Below are positions 27,155 to 36,039 of a stretch of 64,000 nt of DNA, one piece after another. The position numbers and the translations under genes are program-made. The notes beneath the pieces are model-generated. The model did not search any database. It was not told the origin of the DNA and worked only from the letters and a program-made list of their open reading frames with translations. Source of the stretch: Natronorubrum halophilum (GTDB lineage Archaea > Halobacteriota > Halobacteria > Halobacteriales > Natrialbaceae); NCBI RefSeq assembly GCF_003670115.1, contig NZ_QQTY01000002.1, forward strand, positions 1,116,001 through 1,180,000. The letters are read 5' to 3'. Each line of letters starts with the position of its first letter. Positions within the stretch are counted from its first letter, which is position 1.

Positions 27155-28423
27155 GTGGGTAACGGTAACAAGCTGTCCCGTCGAACGGTTCTTAAGGGTG
27201 CTGGAGTGGCAGGAACGGCGAGCCTCGTCGGTCTCGCAGGATGTTCGACCGATAGCGGTGGCGACACGCTCGAGGTTCTGCACGGCTGGACCGGCGGCGA
27301 CGGTGCCGAGGCCGCCGACGCGCTCTTCGGCGCGTTCGAAGAAGCGCACTCGGACGTCGAGTACGACAATAAGCCGATCGGCGGCGGCGGTAACGAGAAT
27401 CTCGATAATACGGTCGCTACCCGCCTTCAAGGGAGCAACCCGCCGAGTTCGTTCGCCGGATGGCCCGGCGCGAACTTAGAGCAGTACGGGGACGCTGTCG
27501 GCGACATCGAGTCCGAGGTCTGGGACGAGGCCGACCTGAAGGACGCCCACGTCGAGGAAGCGGTCGAACTCTGCGAGTACAACGGCGGCTTCTCGGCGGT
27601 CCCGATCGGCTCTCACCGCCTGAACGACCTCTTTTACAACGTCGGCGTCCTCGAGGACGCCGGCGTCGATCCGGAATCGCTGGACAGCGTTGATGCGCTG
27701 ATCGACGCACTGGACACCGTGGAGTCGGAGACCGACGCGACGCCGCTTGCGATGTCGCTCGAGCCGTGGTGTATCCTCCAGACGTGGGCGCAGACGATGC
27801 TGGGCGAACACGGGTACGACGCCTACACGAGTTTCATTGAGGGCGACGGCGACGAGAGCGCCGTCCGCGATACGTTCGAGAAACTCGAGGAGATCCTCGA
27901 TAACTACATCAACTCCGACGCGGATACCGTCGAGTTCACCGAAGTCAATCAGGACATCATGAGCGGCGACGCCGCGTTCATCCACCAGGGTAACTGGGTC
28001 GCCGGCGCATACCTCGCGGAGGACCTCGAGTACGGCACGGACTGGGACGCGGTTCGGTTCCCCGGGACGGAAGACTACTACACCCTCCACATCGACTCGT
28101 TCATCTACCCGAGCGACAATCCGACGCCCGAGGATACCGCGACCTGGCTGCAGTTCGTCGGATCCGAGGAAGCGCAGGTCGCGTTCAACCAGTACAAGGG
28201 ATCGATCCCGACGCTGACGGACGTGTCGACCGACGAGTTCAACGACTACCTCACGAACACGATCGATGACTTCGACAGCGCTTCGGAGAAGCCGCCGACG
28301 CTCGCGCACGGACTCGCCGTTGACACGACGACGCAGTCCGACCTCGAGGAGGTACTCAATAACAACTTCGCGAAACCCTACAACGTGGACGATGCGACGG
28401 AAGGCTTCATGAACAACGTTTAA
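27155..28423 (+). CDS. sugar ABC transporter, substrate-binding lipoprotein
   Basis: The 422-aa protein has a GTG start. It carries a Tat signal (LSRRTVLKGAG) and a lipobox ending LAGC, so it is exported folded and lipid-anchored outside. The mature part is of the extracellular solute-binding family 1 (ELVLHGWTGGDGAEAADALF-like opening, GDAAFIHQGNWVAGAYL near the end of lobe 2). It heads a four-gene unit with two permeases and an ATPase, a complete CUT1-type importer. The sugar is unknown. The region before it (27080-27150) is AT-rich. Confidence 0.92.
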   Translation: MGNGNKLSRRTVLKGAGVAGTASLVGLAGCSTDSGGDTLEVLHGWTGGDGAEAADALFGAFEEAHSDVEYDNKPIGGGGNENLDNTVATRLQGSNPPSSFAGWPGANLEQYGDAVGDIESEVWDEADLKDAHVEEAVELCEYNGGFSAVPIGSHRLNDLFYNVGVLEDAGVDPESLDSVDALIDALDTVESETDATPLAMSLEPWCILQTWAQTMLGEHGYDAYTSFIEGDGDESAVRDTFEKLEEILDNYINSDADTVEFTEVNQDIMSGDAAFIHQGNWVAGAYLAEDLEYGTDWDAVRFPGTEDYYTLHIDSFIYPSDNPTPEDTATWLQFVGSEEAQVAFNQYKGSIPTLTDVSTDEFNDYLTNTIDDFDSASEKPPTLAHGLAVDTTTQSDLEEVLNNNFAKPYNVDDATEGFMNNV

Positions 28424-28438
28424 TCCTTCCACAAGTTT

Positions 28439-29449
28439 ATGAAATCTGTTTTAGAACTATTGCGTAGCGTCCGGCGTGAGCGGAGTGAGAACCGCGAACG
28501 CGAACGGTCGAGCCGAAAGCGGCGCATCAGGACGGACGGAGGCACCGTCGAGGAGCGATCGACGCTCCGTCGCGTACTCGACAGCGACATGGTCCAGTCG
28601 GCGCCGTTCTGGCTGCCGCCGTTCCTGTTGATGGGGTTTTTCGTGTACGCCGCGATCGGGTGGAATTTCCTGCTCTCGCTGACGGAGTACTCGGGCTTCG
28701 ACAGTCCCGATTACAGCAACCTGGGTCTTCACAACTATCAGAAGATGTTGGACGATCCGGGGATGTGGGCGGCGACTCGAAACACGCTGGTCCTGCTCGT
28801 CGGGTTTACCGTCGTGTGCCTGATCGTCGGCCTCGTCCTGGCCCTGTTGCTCGACCGCGAAATCCGTTTCAGCAGGTCGTTCCGAACGATCTACCTCCTC
28901 CCGTTCGCCCTCTCGTTCATCGTCACGGCCCAGTTCTGGCGGTGGATGTACAACCCGAACAACGGCATCATCAACCAGTTCTTCGGCCTGTTCGGTCTCG
29001 GTCCGTACAGCTGGCTGGGGAGTCCGCGACTCGTACTGGGGTCGGTGATATTCGCGCTCGTCTGGCAGTTCAGCGGGTACACGATGATCATCTACCTCGC
29101 TGCGCTCCGGTCGATCCCCACCGATCAGTACGAGGCCGCGCGGGCCGACGGGGCGAGTACGTTTCGGATGTATCGGCGCGTGATTATTCCGCAGTTGCGT
29201 CCGGCGATGGTTAGTGCGTCCGTCGTACTGGTGTTGTTCGCGCTGAAAGCCTTCGACTTCCTGTACGCGATCTCCGGCGGCTACCGACCCCGCCGCGGGG
29301 CCGATATCCTGGCGACCAAGATGGTTCGCGAGTCGTTCGGCCGCTCCGAGTGGGCGTACGGGTCGTCGATCGCACTCTTGTTGTTCGTGTTGTCGCTGGC
29401 GGTCATCGCGCCGTACCTGTACAGTCAGTACAAGCGAGGGAACCTATGA
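28439..29449 (+). CDS. sugar ABC transporter permease, MalF type
   Basis: The 336-aa protein starts at the ATG at 28439. A basic N-terminal extension (~50 residues, rich in Arg/Glu) precedes six membrane helices. The EAA loop that contacts the ATPase is clear: EAARADGASTFRMYRRVIIPQLRP. The order and the short gap of 15 bases after the binding-protein gene show an operon. The long charged N-terminus is more basic than usual for haloarchaeal proteins. Confidence 0.93.
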   Translation: MKSVLELLRSVRRERSENRERERSSRKRRIRTDGGTVEERSTLRRVLDSDMVQSAPFWLPPFLLMGFFVYAAIGWNFLLSLTEYSGFDSPDYSNLGLHNYQKMLDDPGMWAATRNTLVLLVGFTVVCLIVGLVLALLLDREIRFSRSFRTIYLLPFALSFIVTAQFWRWMYNPNNGIINQFFGLFGLGPYSWLGSPRLVLGSVIFALVWQFSGYTMIIYLAALRSIPTDQYEAARADGASTFRMYRRVIIPQLRPAMVSASVVLVLFALKAFDFLYAISGGYRPRRGADILATKMVRESFGRSEWAYGSSIALLLFVLSLAVIAPYLYSQYKRGNL

Positions 29450-30372
29450 GCGAGAAATCAGTTACGACCGAACAGACGGCGCCGGAGAGTTCGACGGGGG
29501 AGATTACGCTCAGAGACGTGGGGCTGTACGCGACGCTGGCCGGCCTCGTCGTATTCTATCTCCTGCCGATCGAGTCGGGACTCGTGACGTCGATCAAGTC
29601 ATCGGAAGCGGTGAGAGAAACGTTCCCGTTCCTCCCGCCCCTCAGCGCCAGCGGAATCACGTTCGAGAAGTGGCAGGTCGCGTTCGACTACCTCGCGCCG
29701 GGGATGGTCAACAGCGTGTTGTTCACCATTCCGTCGACGCTCCTCTGTGCGATCTTCGGCAGCATGGCGGCCTACGGACTGACGCTGGTCAAGTGGCGCG
29801 GTCAGGTCGCCGTGCTCGCGCTGTTCATCGCGGGCGTCTTCGTCCCCTATCAGGCGGTGATCGTTCCGCTCTTCCAGTTCTGGAGCCAGTACATGCAGCT
29901 GGGCGCGCGCCTCTCGTTCCTGTGGGGTCTCCCACTGCTCGAGCCACACCACGCGACGATCCTCGAGCTGATCATCACGCACACGGCGTACGGGATCCCG
30001 ATTGTGACGCTGCTGTTTCGCTCGCAGTACAAGACGATGTCCGACGAGATGATTGAGGCCGCGAGGCTCGACGGCGCGTCGATCTGGCGGGTCTACCGAC
30101 GGATCGTTCTGCCGCTGTCGATACCGATGTTCGCGGTCGTGTTCATCTTCCAGTTCACCCAGATCTGGAACGAGTTCCTGTTCTCGCTGACGATCATCGG
30201 GAGCGTCAACAATCCGGCCGCGTCTGCGACCCTTATCCTGTCCGGACTCGGCGAGGCGCTCGAGGGGACCGACTACCCGCTCCGAATGGCGGGCGCGTTC
30301 ATCACGGCGCTCCCGACATTACTCGTCTACGTGCTGTTCGCCGACAAGTTCGCGGAGGGGGTACAGACATGA
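29446..30372 (+). CDS. sugar ABC transporter permease, MalG type
   Basis: The 308-aa second permease overlaps the first by 4 bases (ATGA). It has six membrane helices and the EAA motif EAARLDGASIWRVYRRIVLPLS. The C-terminus AFITALPTLLVYVLFADKFAEGVQT is typical of CUT1 MalG-like proteins. It forms the membrane heterodimer with the preceding permease. Confidence 0.93.
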   Translation: MSEKSVTTEQTAPESSTGEITLRDVGLYATLAGLVVFYLLPIESGLVTSIKSSEAVRETFPFLPPLSASGITFEKWQVAFDYLAPGMVNSVLFTIPSTLLCAIFGSMAAYGLTLVKWRGQVAVLALFIAGVFVPYQAVIVPLFQFWSQYMQLGARLSFLWGLPLLEPHHATILELIITHTAYGIPIVTLLFRSQYKTMSDEMIEAARLDGASIWRVYRRIVLPLSIPMFAVVFIFQFTQIWNEFLFSLTIIGSVNNPAASATLILSGLGEALEGTDYPLRMAGAFITALPTLLVYVLFADKFAEGVQT

Positions 30373-30411
30373 CCGACCGACAGCTAACGTTACGGAAACA
30401 GAGGACTTGAG

Positions 30412-31590
30412 ATGGCAGAAACCCAACTCGACGACGTACGAAAGGTGTTCACGGAAGACGACGGCAGCGAGATCGTTGCCGTCAATGATGTATCGATCGA
30501 CATCGAGGACGGGGAGTTCCTCGTTCTCGTCGGACCGTCCGGCTGCGGCAAGTCGACGACGCTCCGGATGATCGCGGGACTGGAGACGATCACGGACGGC
30601 GCGATCCGTCTCGACGACCGCGTGGTCAACGACCTGCCCGCGAAAGACCGGGATATCGCGATGGTGTTCCAGTCCTACGCGCTCTACCCGCACATGACCG
30701 TCCGGGAGAACATGTCGTTCGGGCTCGAGGAATCCACCGACCTCTCGGACGACGAGATCGGTGCCCGCGTCGAAGAGACCGCCGAGATGATGGGAATCAA
30801 CGACCTGCTGGACCGGAAACCGGCCGAGCTCTCGGGCGGGCAACAACAGCGCGTCGCGCTCGGCCGGGCGATCGTCCGCGAACCGTCGGTCTTCCTGATG
30901 GACGAGCCGCTGTCGAATCTCGACGCCAAACTCCGCGCGCAGATGCGCACGGAGCTCCAGCAGCTCCAGGAGAAACTCGAGACGACGACGGTCTACGTCA
31001 CGCACGATCAGACGGAGGCGATGACCATGGGCGACCGGATCGCCATCCTCGACGGCGGCGAACTTCAGCAGGTTGGGACGCCCCTCGAGTGTTATCACGA
31101 ACCGGCGAACGTGTTCGTCGCGGACTTCATCGGCGAGCCCGCGATGAACTTCTTCGACGTGACCCGCCGCGATGCGGATGACGGGGGGGCCGTACTCGTC
31201 GGCGAGCACCTCGAGTACGCCATCTCGGAGGACGTCTCGGCGGCGGTCGGTGATCGTACCGAACTCGTCCTCGGAGTGCGTCCGGAGGACGTCGGCATCG
31301 AAATCAGCGACGGCGAGCGCCAGCGAGAAGACGGTCACGCCGTCCCGGCGACGGTCACCGTCGTCGAGCCGACCGGCGACGAAAACATCGTCTACCTCGC
31401 GCTCGGCGACGGTGGGAGCGAAGCCGATACGGTCATCGCGACGATCGACGGCATGAGCCAGACCGAAGCCGGCGAACGCGTGATGGTCCACATTCCCGAG
31501 GACGCCATCCACGTCTTCGACGCGAAAACCAGCGACGCGCTACACAACCGCCGCGTCGAGCACTCCGAACCCCGAATACCGAACGCCTGA
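30412..31590 (+). CDS. sugar ABC transporter ATPase, MalK/UgpC type
   Basis: The 392-aa ATPase has Walker A (GPSGCGKST), Q-loop (AMVFQSYALYPHMTV), signature LSGGQQQR, Walker B (VFLMDEPLSNLDAKLR) and H-loop (YVTHDQTEAM). A C-terminal OB-type TOBE region (~235-390) follows, as in MalK. It completes the importer started at 27155. The 39-base gap from the permease is compatible with cotranscription. It may also serve other sugar importers that lack their own ATPase. Confidence 0.95.
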   Translation: MAETQLDDVRKVFTEDDGSEIVAVNDVSIDIEDGEFLVLVGPSGCGKSTTLRMIAGLETITDGAIRLDDRVVNDLPAKDRDIAMVFQSYALYPHMTVRENMSFGLEESTDLSDDEIGARVEETAEMMGINDLLDRKPAELSGGQQQRVALGRAIVREPSVFLMDEPLSNLDAKLRAQMRTELQQLQEKLETTTVYVTHDQTEAMTMGDRIAILDGGELQQVGTPLECYHEPANVFVADFIGEPAMNFFDVTRRDADDGGAVLVGEHLEYAISEDVSAAVGDRTELVLGVRPEDVGIEISDGERQREDGHAVPATVTVVEPTGDENIVYLALGDGGSEADTVIATIDGMSQTEAGERVMVHIPEDAIHVFDAKTSDALHNRRVEHSEPRIPNA

Positions 31591-31745
31591 TCGGCGCGCA
31601 CGGGTCCATCGACTCCGGCTGCAGGTCGCGCGATCCGATTCGTTCGATACCGTTTCCTCTTCTCGCCGTTCGTCCGCACCTCGAGCAGTAGCCTCGTCCG
31701 ATCGTCATCTTCGAGCCGAACCGACCGGCGACGAAAACACCGGCC

Positions 31746-32459
31746 CTACCGCGGCTTCGACGTCGATCCGCCGCCCACCGCTCGAGCGTAGCCGAGACCG
31801 ACGGCGTGCGTCCCCGCGACGAGGAGATAGGCGGCGGCCGCCGCGGCGACCAACCCCACCGCGTCGGCGCGGCGGAACGTCGTGACGGCGAACCACGTCG
31901 CGAGGACGACGAGCGAAAAGCCGACCGTCCAGCGCAGAAAGTACGTCGCGTCGGTCAACGCGGGACGCAGGGCGTCGGCCTCGGCGGCCGCGCGCAACCG
32001 TCCGGTCGACACGCTCGCGGCAACCGCGACAGGGTAGACGTACGCACACGCGATGAAAACGAACACCAGCGCGGTCGACGAGACGAGTGCGAACAGCCCC
32101 GTTCCGTTTCCGAGCGCGATCCTTTCCGGCGTCTCCAGCAACGACCACGCCAACAGAGCGATCGACGGGACGAGGAGCGCGGTCGCCAACGCGAGAGCCT
32201 CGCATCCGGAGCGGATAACCGCCCGCGCGGACGGCCGCGGTCGCTGCTCGTCGGAACCGAGTACGAACGACGTCGTTCCGAACAGGGTGATAGCGCCGAG
32301 GAGCGCGACGAACGCGGGAACGAGCGCGACCGCTAACGGGGCGAGTGCCACCGCGTATCGCAACCCGACCGCGATCGCGACGACACCGAGACCGCACCTG
32401 AGAAGCGCCGTCCGACCGATCTCGTCGCTGACCGGGTACCGAAGCACGTCGCCGATCAT
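31746..32459 (-). CDS. multi-span membrane protein, DUF4013-like
   Basis: The 237-aa protein has about six membrane helices and starts MIGDVLRYPVSDEIGRTALL. The N-terminal layout (a short amphipathic element, then paired helices with a central TDATYFLRWTVGF segment) resembles DUF4013 membrane proteins of archaea; this is a loose match. It is convergent with the sugar ATPase. No function can be given. Confidence 0.65.
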   Translation of the reverse strand: MIGDVLRYPVSDEIGRTALLRCGLGVVAIAVGLRYAVALAPLAVALVPAFVALLGAITLFGTTSFVLGSDEQRPRPSARAVIRSGCEALALATALLVPSIALLAWSLLETPERIALGNGTGLFALVSSTALVFVFIACAYVYPVAVAASVSTGRLRAAAEADALRPALTDATYFLRWTVGFSLVVLATWFAVTTFRRADAVGLVAAAAAAYLLVAGTHAVGLGYARAVGGGSTSKPR

Positions 32460-32584
32460 GTCCGTCCTCGGTGTCGTTCCTCGTCGGGTCGATCGATCCC
32501 GTCCGGAGCCATACACGGCGAGTGGGACGGTCGGGGCAAAAACGTCGCGGTCCCGGTCGTGACGCTACGCCACGGTCCGTTCGG

Positions 32585-34285
32585 TCAGGTAAAATCCGGC
32601 GACAACCCCATGTCGTCGTCTCGAGCGCGTTCGCGCAGCGCCGACTGGAGCCGTTTGCGACTCGTCGTCTGGATCTCGCGAGCGACCTCGAGATCGATGT
32701 CGTAGACCGTCGGCGTCGCCCAGAAGAACGTCTGGGAGCTCGCCGTGTCGACGACGAGCGATGCTAGTCCGAGCCGGCGCTGGAAGATCGACCGCCGCGT
32801 CGAGACGGTCTGAATACGGTAGTAGGGGATCACGGTCGTTCGCTCCTGCCAGAAGCCACGCCGGATGACCAGGTGGTCGTCGCCGACGTAGTAGCCCAGG
32901 TGGACGTACTGCAGGTGGGCCGCCGGCGGTACCGCGGCGAAGACGACTACCGCGAGGTACCAGCGCTCGAGCGCGGTGACCCGCGTGATGGCGAAGCAGG
33001 CCGCGACGATGGCACCGGCGACCAGCGAGTATCGGACGAGGTACCGCCGCCGAGCCGTCGTCGGCGGGGAGCTGAATTTCGGCGTCTCGACGCCGGTGAG
33101 GTTTTCGGTGAACCGGCGGGCGCGGCGCTGTTCGGCCAGCGGAACGGCCGACTGGCTTCCGCCGCTGCTCTCGGGGCCGTAGCCGGCGGTCTCGACCCAC
33201 ATTCCGGCGTAGCCGATCAGTCGCTGCAGCGGGTTGGCGGTCATCGTCACCGACTGCACTTTCTCTACGGGAATCGATCCGCTGTAGCGCTGGAGGAGCC
33301 CGCGCTCGTAGACGAAGTCCTCGCCGGTGCGCCCGAGTTCGAAGCCGTAGTAGGTGGCGAACGTGTAGGCGACGCTCAGCAGGTACGTGACGACGAGACC
33401 GTTGAGCATCGAGATCACCGTCAGAATCCCGTAGTTGGTCGGCGATCCCTCGTCGAGCGTTTCCGGACCGCCGAAGGGCTGTGCGGTGGTGACGAGTAGA
33501 TCGAGAATCGGGTCGGTCACGAGGAAGAAGACGAACAGAACGCCGGCCACGGCTGCGGGCCGGAACGACGTAAACGAGTAGAGCAGGAGTTCCCGCGCCT
33601 CGAGGTCGAACAGTCGCTCGCGGCGCGTCCGACCCGGACCGGACGCGCCATCTCGGTAGTCCGAGACGGGTTCCGGCCCGTCGAACGGCGGCGTCGACTC
33701 CGAAACGCCCCGATTAGCCGTCCCGTCGGCCTCACTGCCGGAGACGACATCCGCCCGGGTAGCGTCGCCCGACGGCTCGTCCGTTCCGGTCGATTTCCGC
33801 CGGTCGGCGCTCGCGGCGTCGCGCTTTCGCCGGCGGTCTTTCACCTCGGCGGTTCGGCGTCGGATCCGGTCTTGCAGCCGAGTCGCTTCCGACTCGCTGA
33901 CGAAGTTCAGCGACGCTTCGGTATCGCCGCCGCCGGCGGTCTCGATCGAGACGATGGCGAGTCCGAGCAGTCGCTGGAGGACGCCCTGTCGAACGTCGAC
34001 GTTCTGGATTCGGCCGTAGGGAATTTCCCGTGAGCGGCGGGCGAACACGCCCGACGAAACGTCGAACGTATCGGGGGTGATACCGTACTCGAACCGGTAG
34101 TAGTAGGCGATTCCGTAGGCCGCGCCGGCGAGAAAGCCAAGCGGCGCAGCCAGAGGGGACCAGGACGAGTTGATCGGGTCGAATATCGCGCCGAGGACGA
34201 GCACGAGAACCATCGGTATCCACAGCCAGAGGAACCCGTACTGGAGGGCGGACGTAACCGCGCTGAGTGGGTGAAGTCGATTCAT
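32585..34285 (-). CDS. bacterial-PH (YdbT-type) membrane protein
   Basis: The 566-aa protein contains paired membrane helices followed by bacterial PH-like (bPH2) domains. Repeated elements are visible: EIPYGRIQNVDVRQGVLQRLLGL, SIPVEKVQSVTMTANPLQRLIGY and VIPYYRIQTVSTRRSIFQRRLGL, one per PH repeat. A charged linker occupies ~145-240. It is the YdbT partner of the YdbS-type gene 8 bases upstream. In bacteria this pair is an uncharacterised membrane module; a role in envelope stress or antimicrobial resistance has been suggested for Bacillus homologues. Confidence 0.85.
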   Translation of the reverse strand: MNRLHPLSAVTSALQYGFLWLWIPMVLVLVLGAIFDPINSSWSPLAAPLGFLAGAAYGIAYYYRFEYGITPDTFDVSSGVFARRSREIPYGRIQNVDVRQGVLQRLLGLAIVSIETAGGGDTEASLNFVSESEATRLQDRIRRRTAEVKDRRRKRDAASADRRKSTGTDEPSGDATRADVVSGSEADGTANRGVSESTPPFDGPEPVSDYRDGASGPGRTRRERLFDLEARELLLYSFTSFRPAAVAGVLFVFFLVTDPILDLLVTTAQPFGGPETLDEGSPTNYGILTVISMLNGLVVTYLLSVAYTFATYYGFELGRTGEDFVYERGLLQRYSGSIPVEKVQSVTMTANPLQRLIGYAGMWVETAGYGPESSGGSQSAVPLAEQRRARRFTENLTGVETPKFSSPPTTARRRYLVRYSLVAGAIVAACFAITRVTALERWYLAVVVFAAVPPAAHLQYVHLGYYVGDDHLVIRRGFWQERTTVIPYYRIQTVSTRRSIFQRRLGLASLVVDTASSQTFFWATPTVYDIDLEVAREIQTTSRKRLQSALRERARDDDMGLSPDFT

Positions 34286-34293
34286 ACTCGAGA

Positions 34294-34755
34294 TCAGACC
34301 GCGTCGTCGGCTTCGCTTTCGACGGCGAGTTCACGAAGCGTATCCTGGAGGTCTCTGGCGCGATCGGGTGTCAGACCCGGGATTCGGACGTCGGCGTTTC
34401 GCGTCCCCGCCGTGTAGACGACCACGCTCGAGAGCCCCAACGCTCGTTCGATGGGGCCGAACTGGGTGTCGACGTGCTGGACGCGGACGAACGGAACCGC
34501 GGTTTCGACGAACGTCACGACGCCGCGCTCGAGGTAGAGCGCGTCCGGCTGGAGTTCGAACTGCCAGACCTGGTAGAGCCGAACGGCGTAGACGATCCCG
34601 AGGACGAGCGCGAGACCGACGACGCCGGCCATCACGGCCGTCGGGACGTCGGTGAGCCATCGGTCGACGGCCGCGAGGATAACACCGAGGACGATCGCCG
34701 TGATCGCCCCCTGGGCGATCCAGAGCAGTCTAATACGGGAGTGAAGCGATTCCAT
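34294..34755 (-). CDS. bacterial-PH (YdbS-type) membrane protein
   Basis: The 153-aa protein starts at the ATG at 34755; a GTG two codons upstream is also in frame. Two membrane helices (about 10-55) precede one bPH2 domain with VPFVRVQHVDTQFGPIERALGL, the same motif repeated three times in the next gene. The two genes lie 8 bases apart and form an operon with a TTTATC box about 30 bases before the start. Confidence 0.85.
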   Translation of the reverse strand: MESLHSRIRLLWIAQGAITAIVLGVILAAVDRWLTDVPTAVMAGVVGLALVLGIVYAVRLYQVWQFELQPDALYLERGVVTFVETAVPFVRVQHVDTQFGPIERALGLSSVVVYTAGTRNADVRIPGLTPDRARDLQDTLRELAVESEADDAV

Positions 34756-34843
34756 ATACACATCCTATCAGGAGGGATGGATAAAGCTGCGGTTCCGGTG
34801 GGCGGCGCCGCCTTCGGCCGGAACCGGCGTTCGAACCGACCGG

Positions 34844-35098
34844 TCAGGCCTCGTGCTCGTCGTACTCTTCGGGCGTGTACGTCGAGACCTCGAGCGCGTG
34901 AATGTCCGTCGTCATGTGGTCGCCGAGGGCGTCGTAGACCGCCTGGTGTTGCTGGACCAGCGGCAGGTCCTCGAACGTCGGGGAGACGACCGTCGCGGCG
35001 AGGTGATCGTCGTCGTGTTCGTCGCGGGCGTGCGTTACCGTCGCGTTCGCGTCTTCGAGGTCCGCTTCGATGAGATCCTCGATGTCGGATAGCTCCAT
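34844..35098 (-). CDS. BolA family protein
   Basis: The 84-aa BolA/YrbA-type protein begins MELSDIEDLIEADLEDANATVTHARDEHDDDHLAATVVSP (segments) and has the family core FEDLPLVQQHQAVYDALGDHM. BolA proteins partner monothiol glutaredoxins in Fe-S handling in bacteria and eukaryotes. The conserved His in QQHQAVY is present. In haloarchaea the partner is uncertain. The start at 35098 fits family length; upstream residues are unlike BolA. Confidence 0.9.
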   Translation of the reverse strand: MELSDIEDLIEADLEDANATVTHARDEHDDDHLAATVVSPTFEDLPLVQQHQAVYDALGDHMTTDIHALEVSTYTPEEYDEHEA

Positions 35099-35220
35099 GC
35101 TCGAGTGATCGGGTGCTCGCGGCAAAAGCGCCGCGGTCCCGATGTGACCGGCGCTCCGGCGAGTGCCGTTCCCACTCGACGGTCGCCGCGTTTATGTCGA
35201 CTCGGTTCGCTCTCTGCGAT

Positions 35221-35730
35221 ATGTCACTGGCAGCCACGACCCGGCGCGCCGCCGAGGAGCACCCGTTTCTCGTGACGGCCTTGCGAGCGGGCGTCGTCAA
35301 CTACACCGGCGCTGCCCGGTTTCTCGAGGTCGACGGGGAGACCGACGCGATCGCCACGGCGCTTCGGCGCTACGCCGAGGAGCTGCCGGCGTACGAGTGC
35401 GAGTCGCGCGACGTTAGGGTCAGAATGGAAAGCGGAGTCGGGCCGGTCGGCGCCGCGGCGGGCGATACCGGGGCGGACGACGCACTCGTCTCCGTCGGCG
35501 GGACCGCGTTTGGCCCCGGAGCGGGTGATCGGACGGCGATCGTCGCGGCCGGGGCCGTCGACGCGACCGCACTCGCCGAAACCCTACAGCGCCTGTCGAT
35601 CGAGGACATCGAACCGGCCGCGGCCGCCGTCGGCGCAGCGTCGATGATAGTCGTCGTCGACCGCCTCGAGGGGGCGAACGCGCTTCGGGCGGTCGAGGGT
35701 TCGCTCGAACGGGTTCCGACGGAACGATGA
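35221..35730 (+). CDS. uncharacterised haloarchaeal protein (DUF7523-like)
   Basis: The 169-aa soluble protein starts at the ATG at 35221, about 30 bases after a TTTATG box. It opens MSLAATTRRAAEEHPFLVTALRAGVVNYTGAARFL, a helical region like a DNA-binding or dimerising helix pair. It closes with a beta-alpha-beta segment (ASMIVVVDRLEGANALRAVEGSLERV) that resembles an ACT-like regulatory fold. Similar haloarchaeal proteins are, as I recall, named DUF7523. Divergent from bolA. Function unknown. Confidence 0.75.
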   Translation: MSLAATTRRAAEEHPFLVTALRAGVVNYTGAARFLEVDGETDAIATALRRYAEELPAYECESRDVRVRMESGVGPVGAAAGDTGADDALVSVGGTAFGPGAGDRTAIVAAGAVDATALAETLQRLSIEDIEPAAAAVGAASMIVVVDRLEGANALRAVEGSLERVPTER

Positions 35731-36039
35731 CGCGCTTCGCTGAACTGGACGCCGATGATGAGGTGGGGTATCCCGCCCGGATCGAACCCACCAGAGACGG
35801 AGAGCGCTCCGGTCGTTACGACCGACCACCGGTCGCCGTGGTGAGTCGGTTCTCGAGTGTGGATCCGGTCGTGTTTCACAGTCGGTCGACGGCTGCCAGC
35901 GCCGTATAGCTCCCCTACAGGCGTACCGATTCGACTAGCCGCGAAACAGTACAGAAACGTTCCGGCGCGTGTGAGTTCGCGCTCGAGCCCTGTACGCTAT
36001 TAACAGCGTTTAACTACGGGCCGGAGGTAGACGTACGCA
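35731..36039. other. intergenic region before cysS
   Basis: A 60-codon frame (35727-35909) overlaps the previous stop as ATGA and reads MTRFAELDADDEVGYPARIEP..., but the second half loses acidic bias and matches nothing; I consider it doubtful. CGTTTAAC near 36007-36014 lies about 30 bases before cysS and is its probable box A. Nothing else is seen. Confidence 0.4.

Noticed and set aside
34268-35073. Long plus-strand ORF opposite the PH-domain and bolA genes
   Set aside because: It lies antisense to well-supported genes and has the Arg-rich composition of a shadow frame.
35727-35909. 60-codon ORF overlapping the stop of the DUF7523-like gene
   Set aside because: The ATGA overlap is suggestive, but the second half lacks protein-like character and nothing recognisable is encoded.
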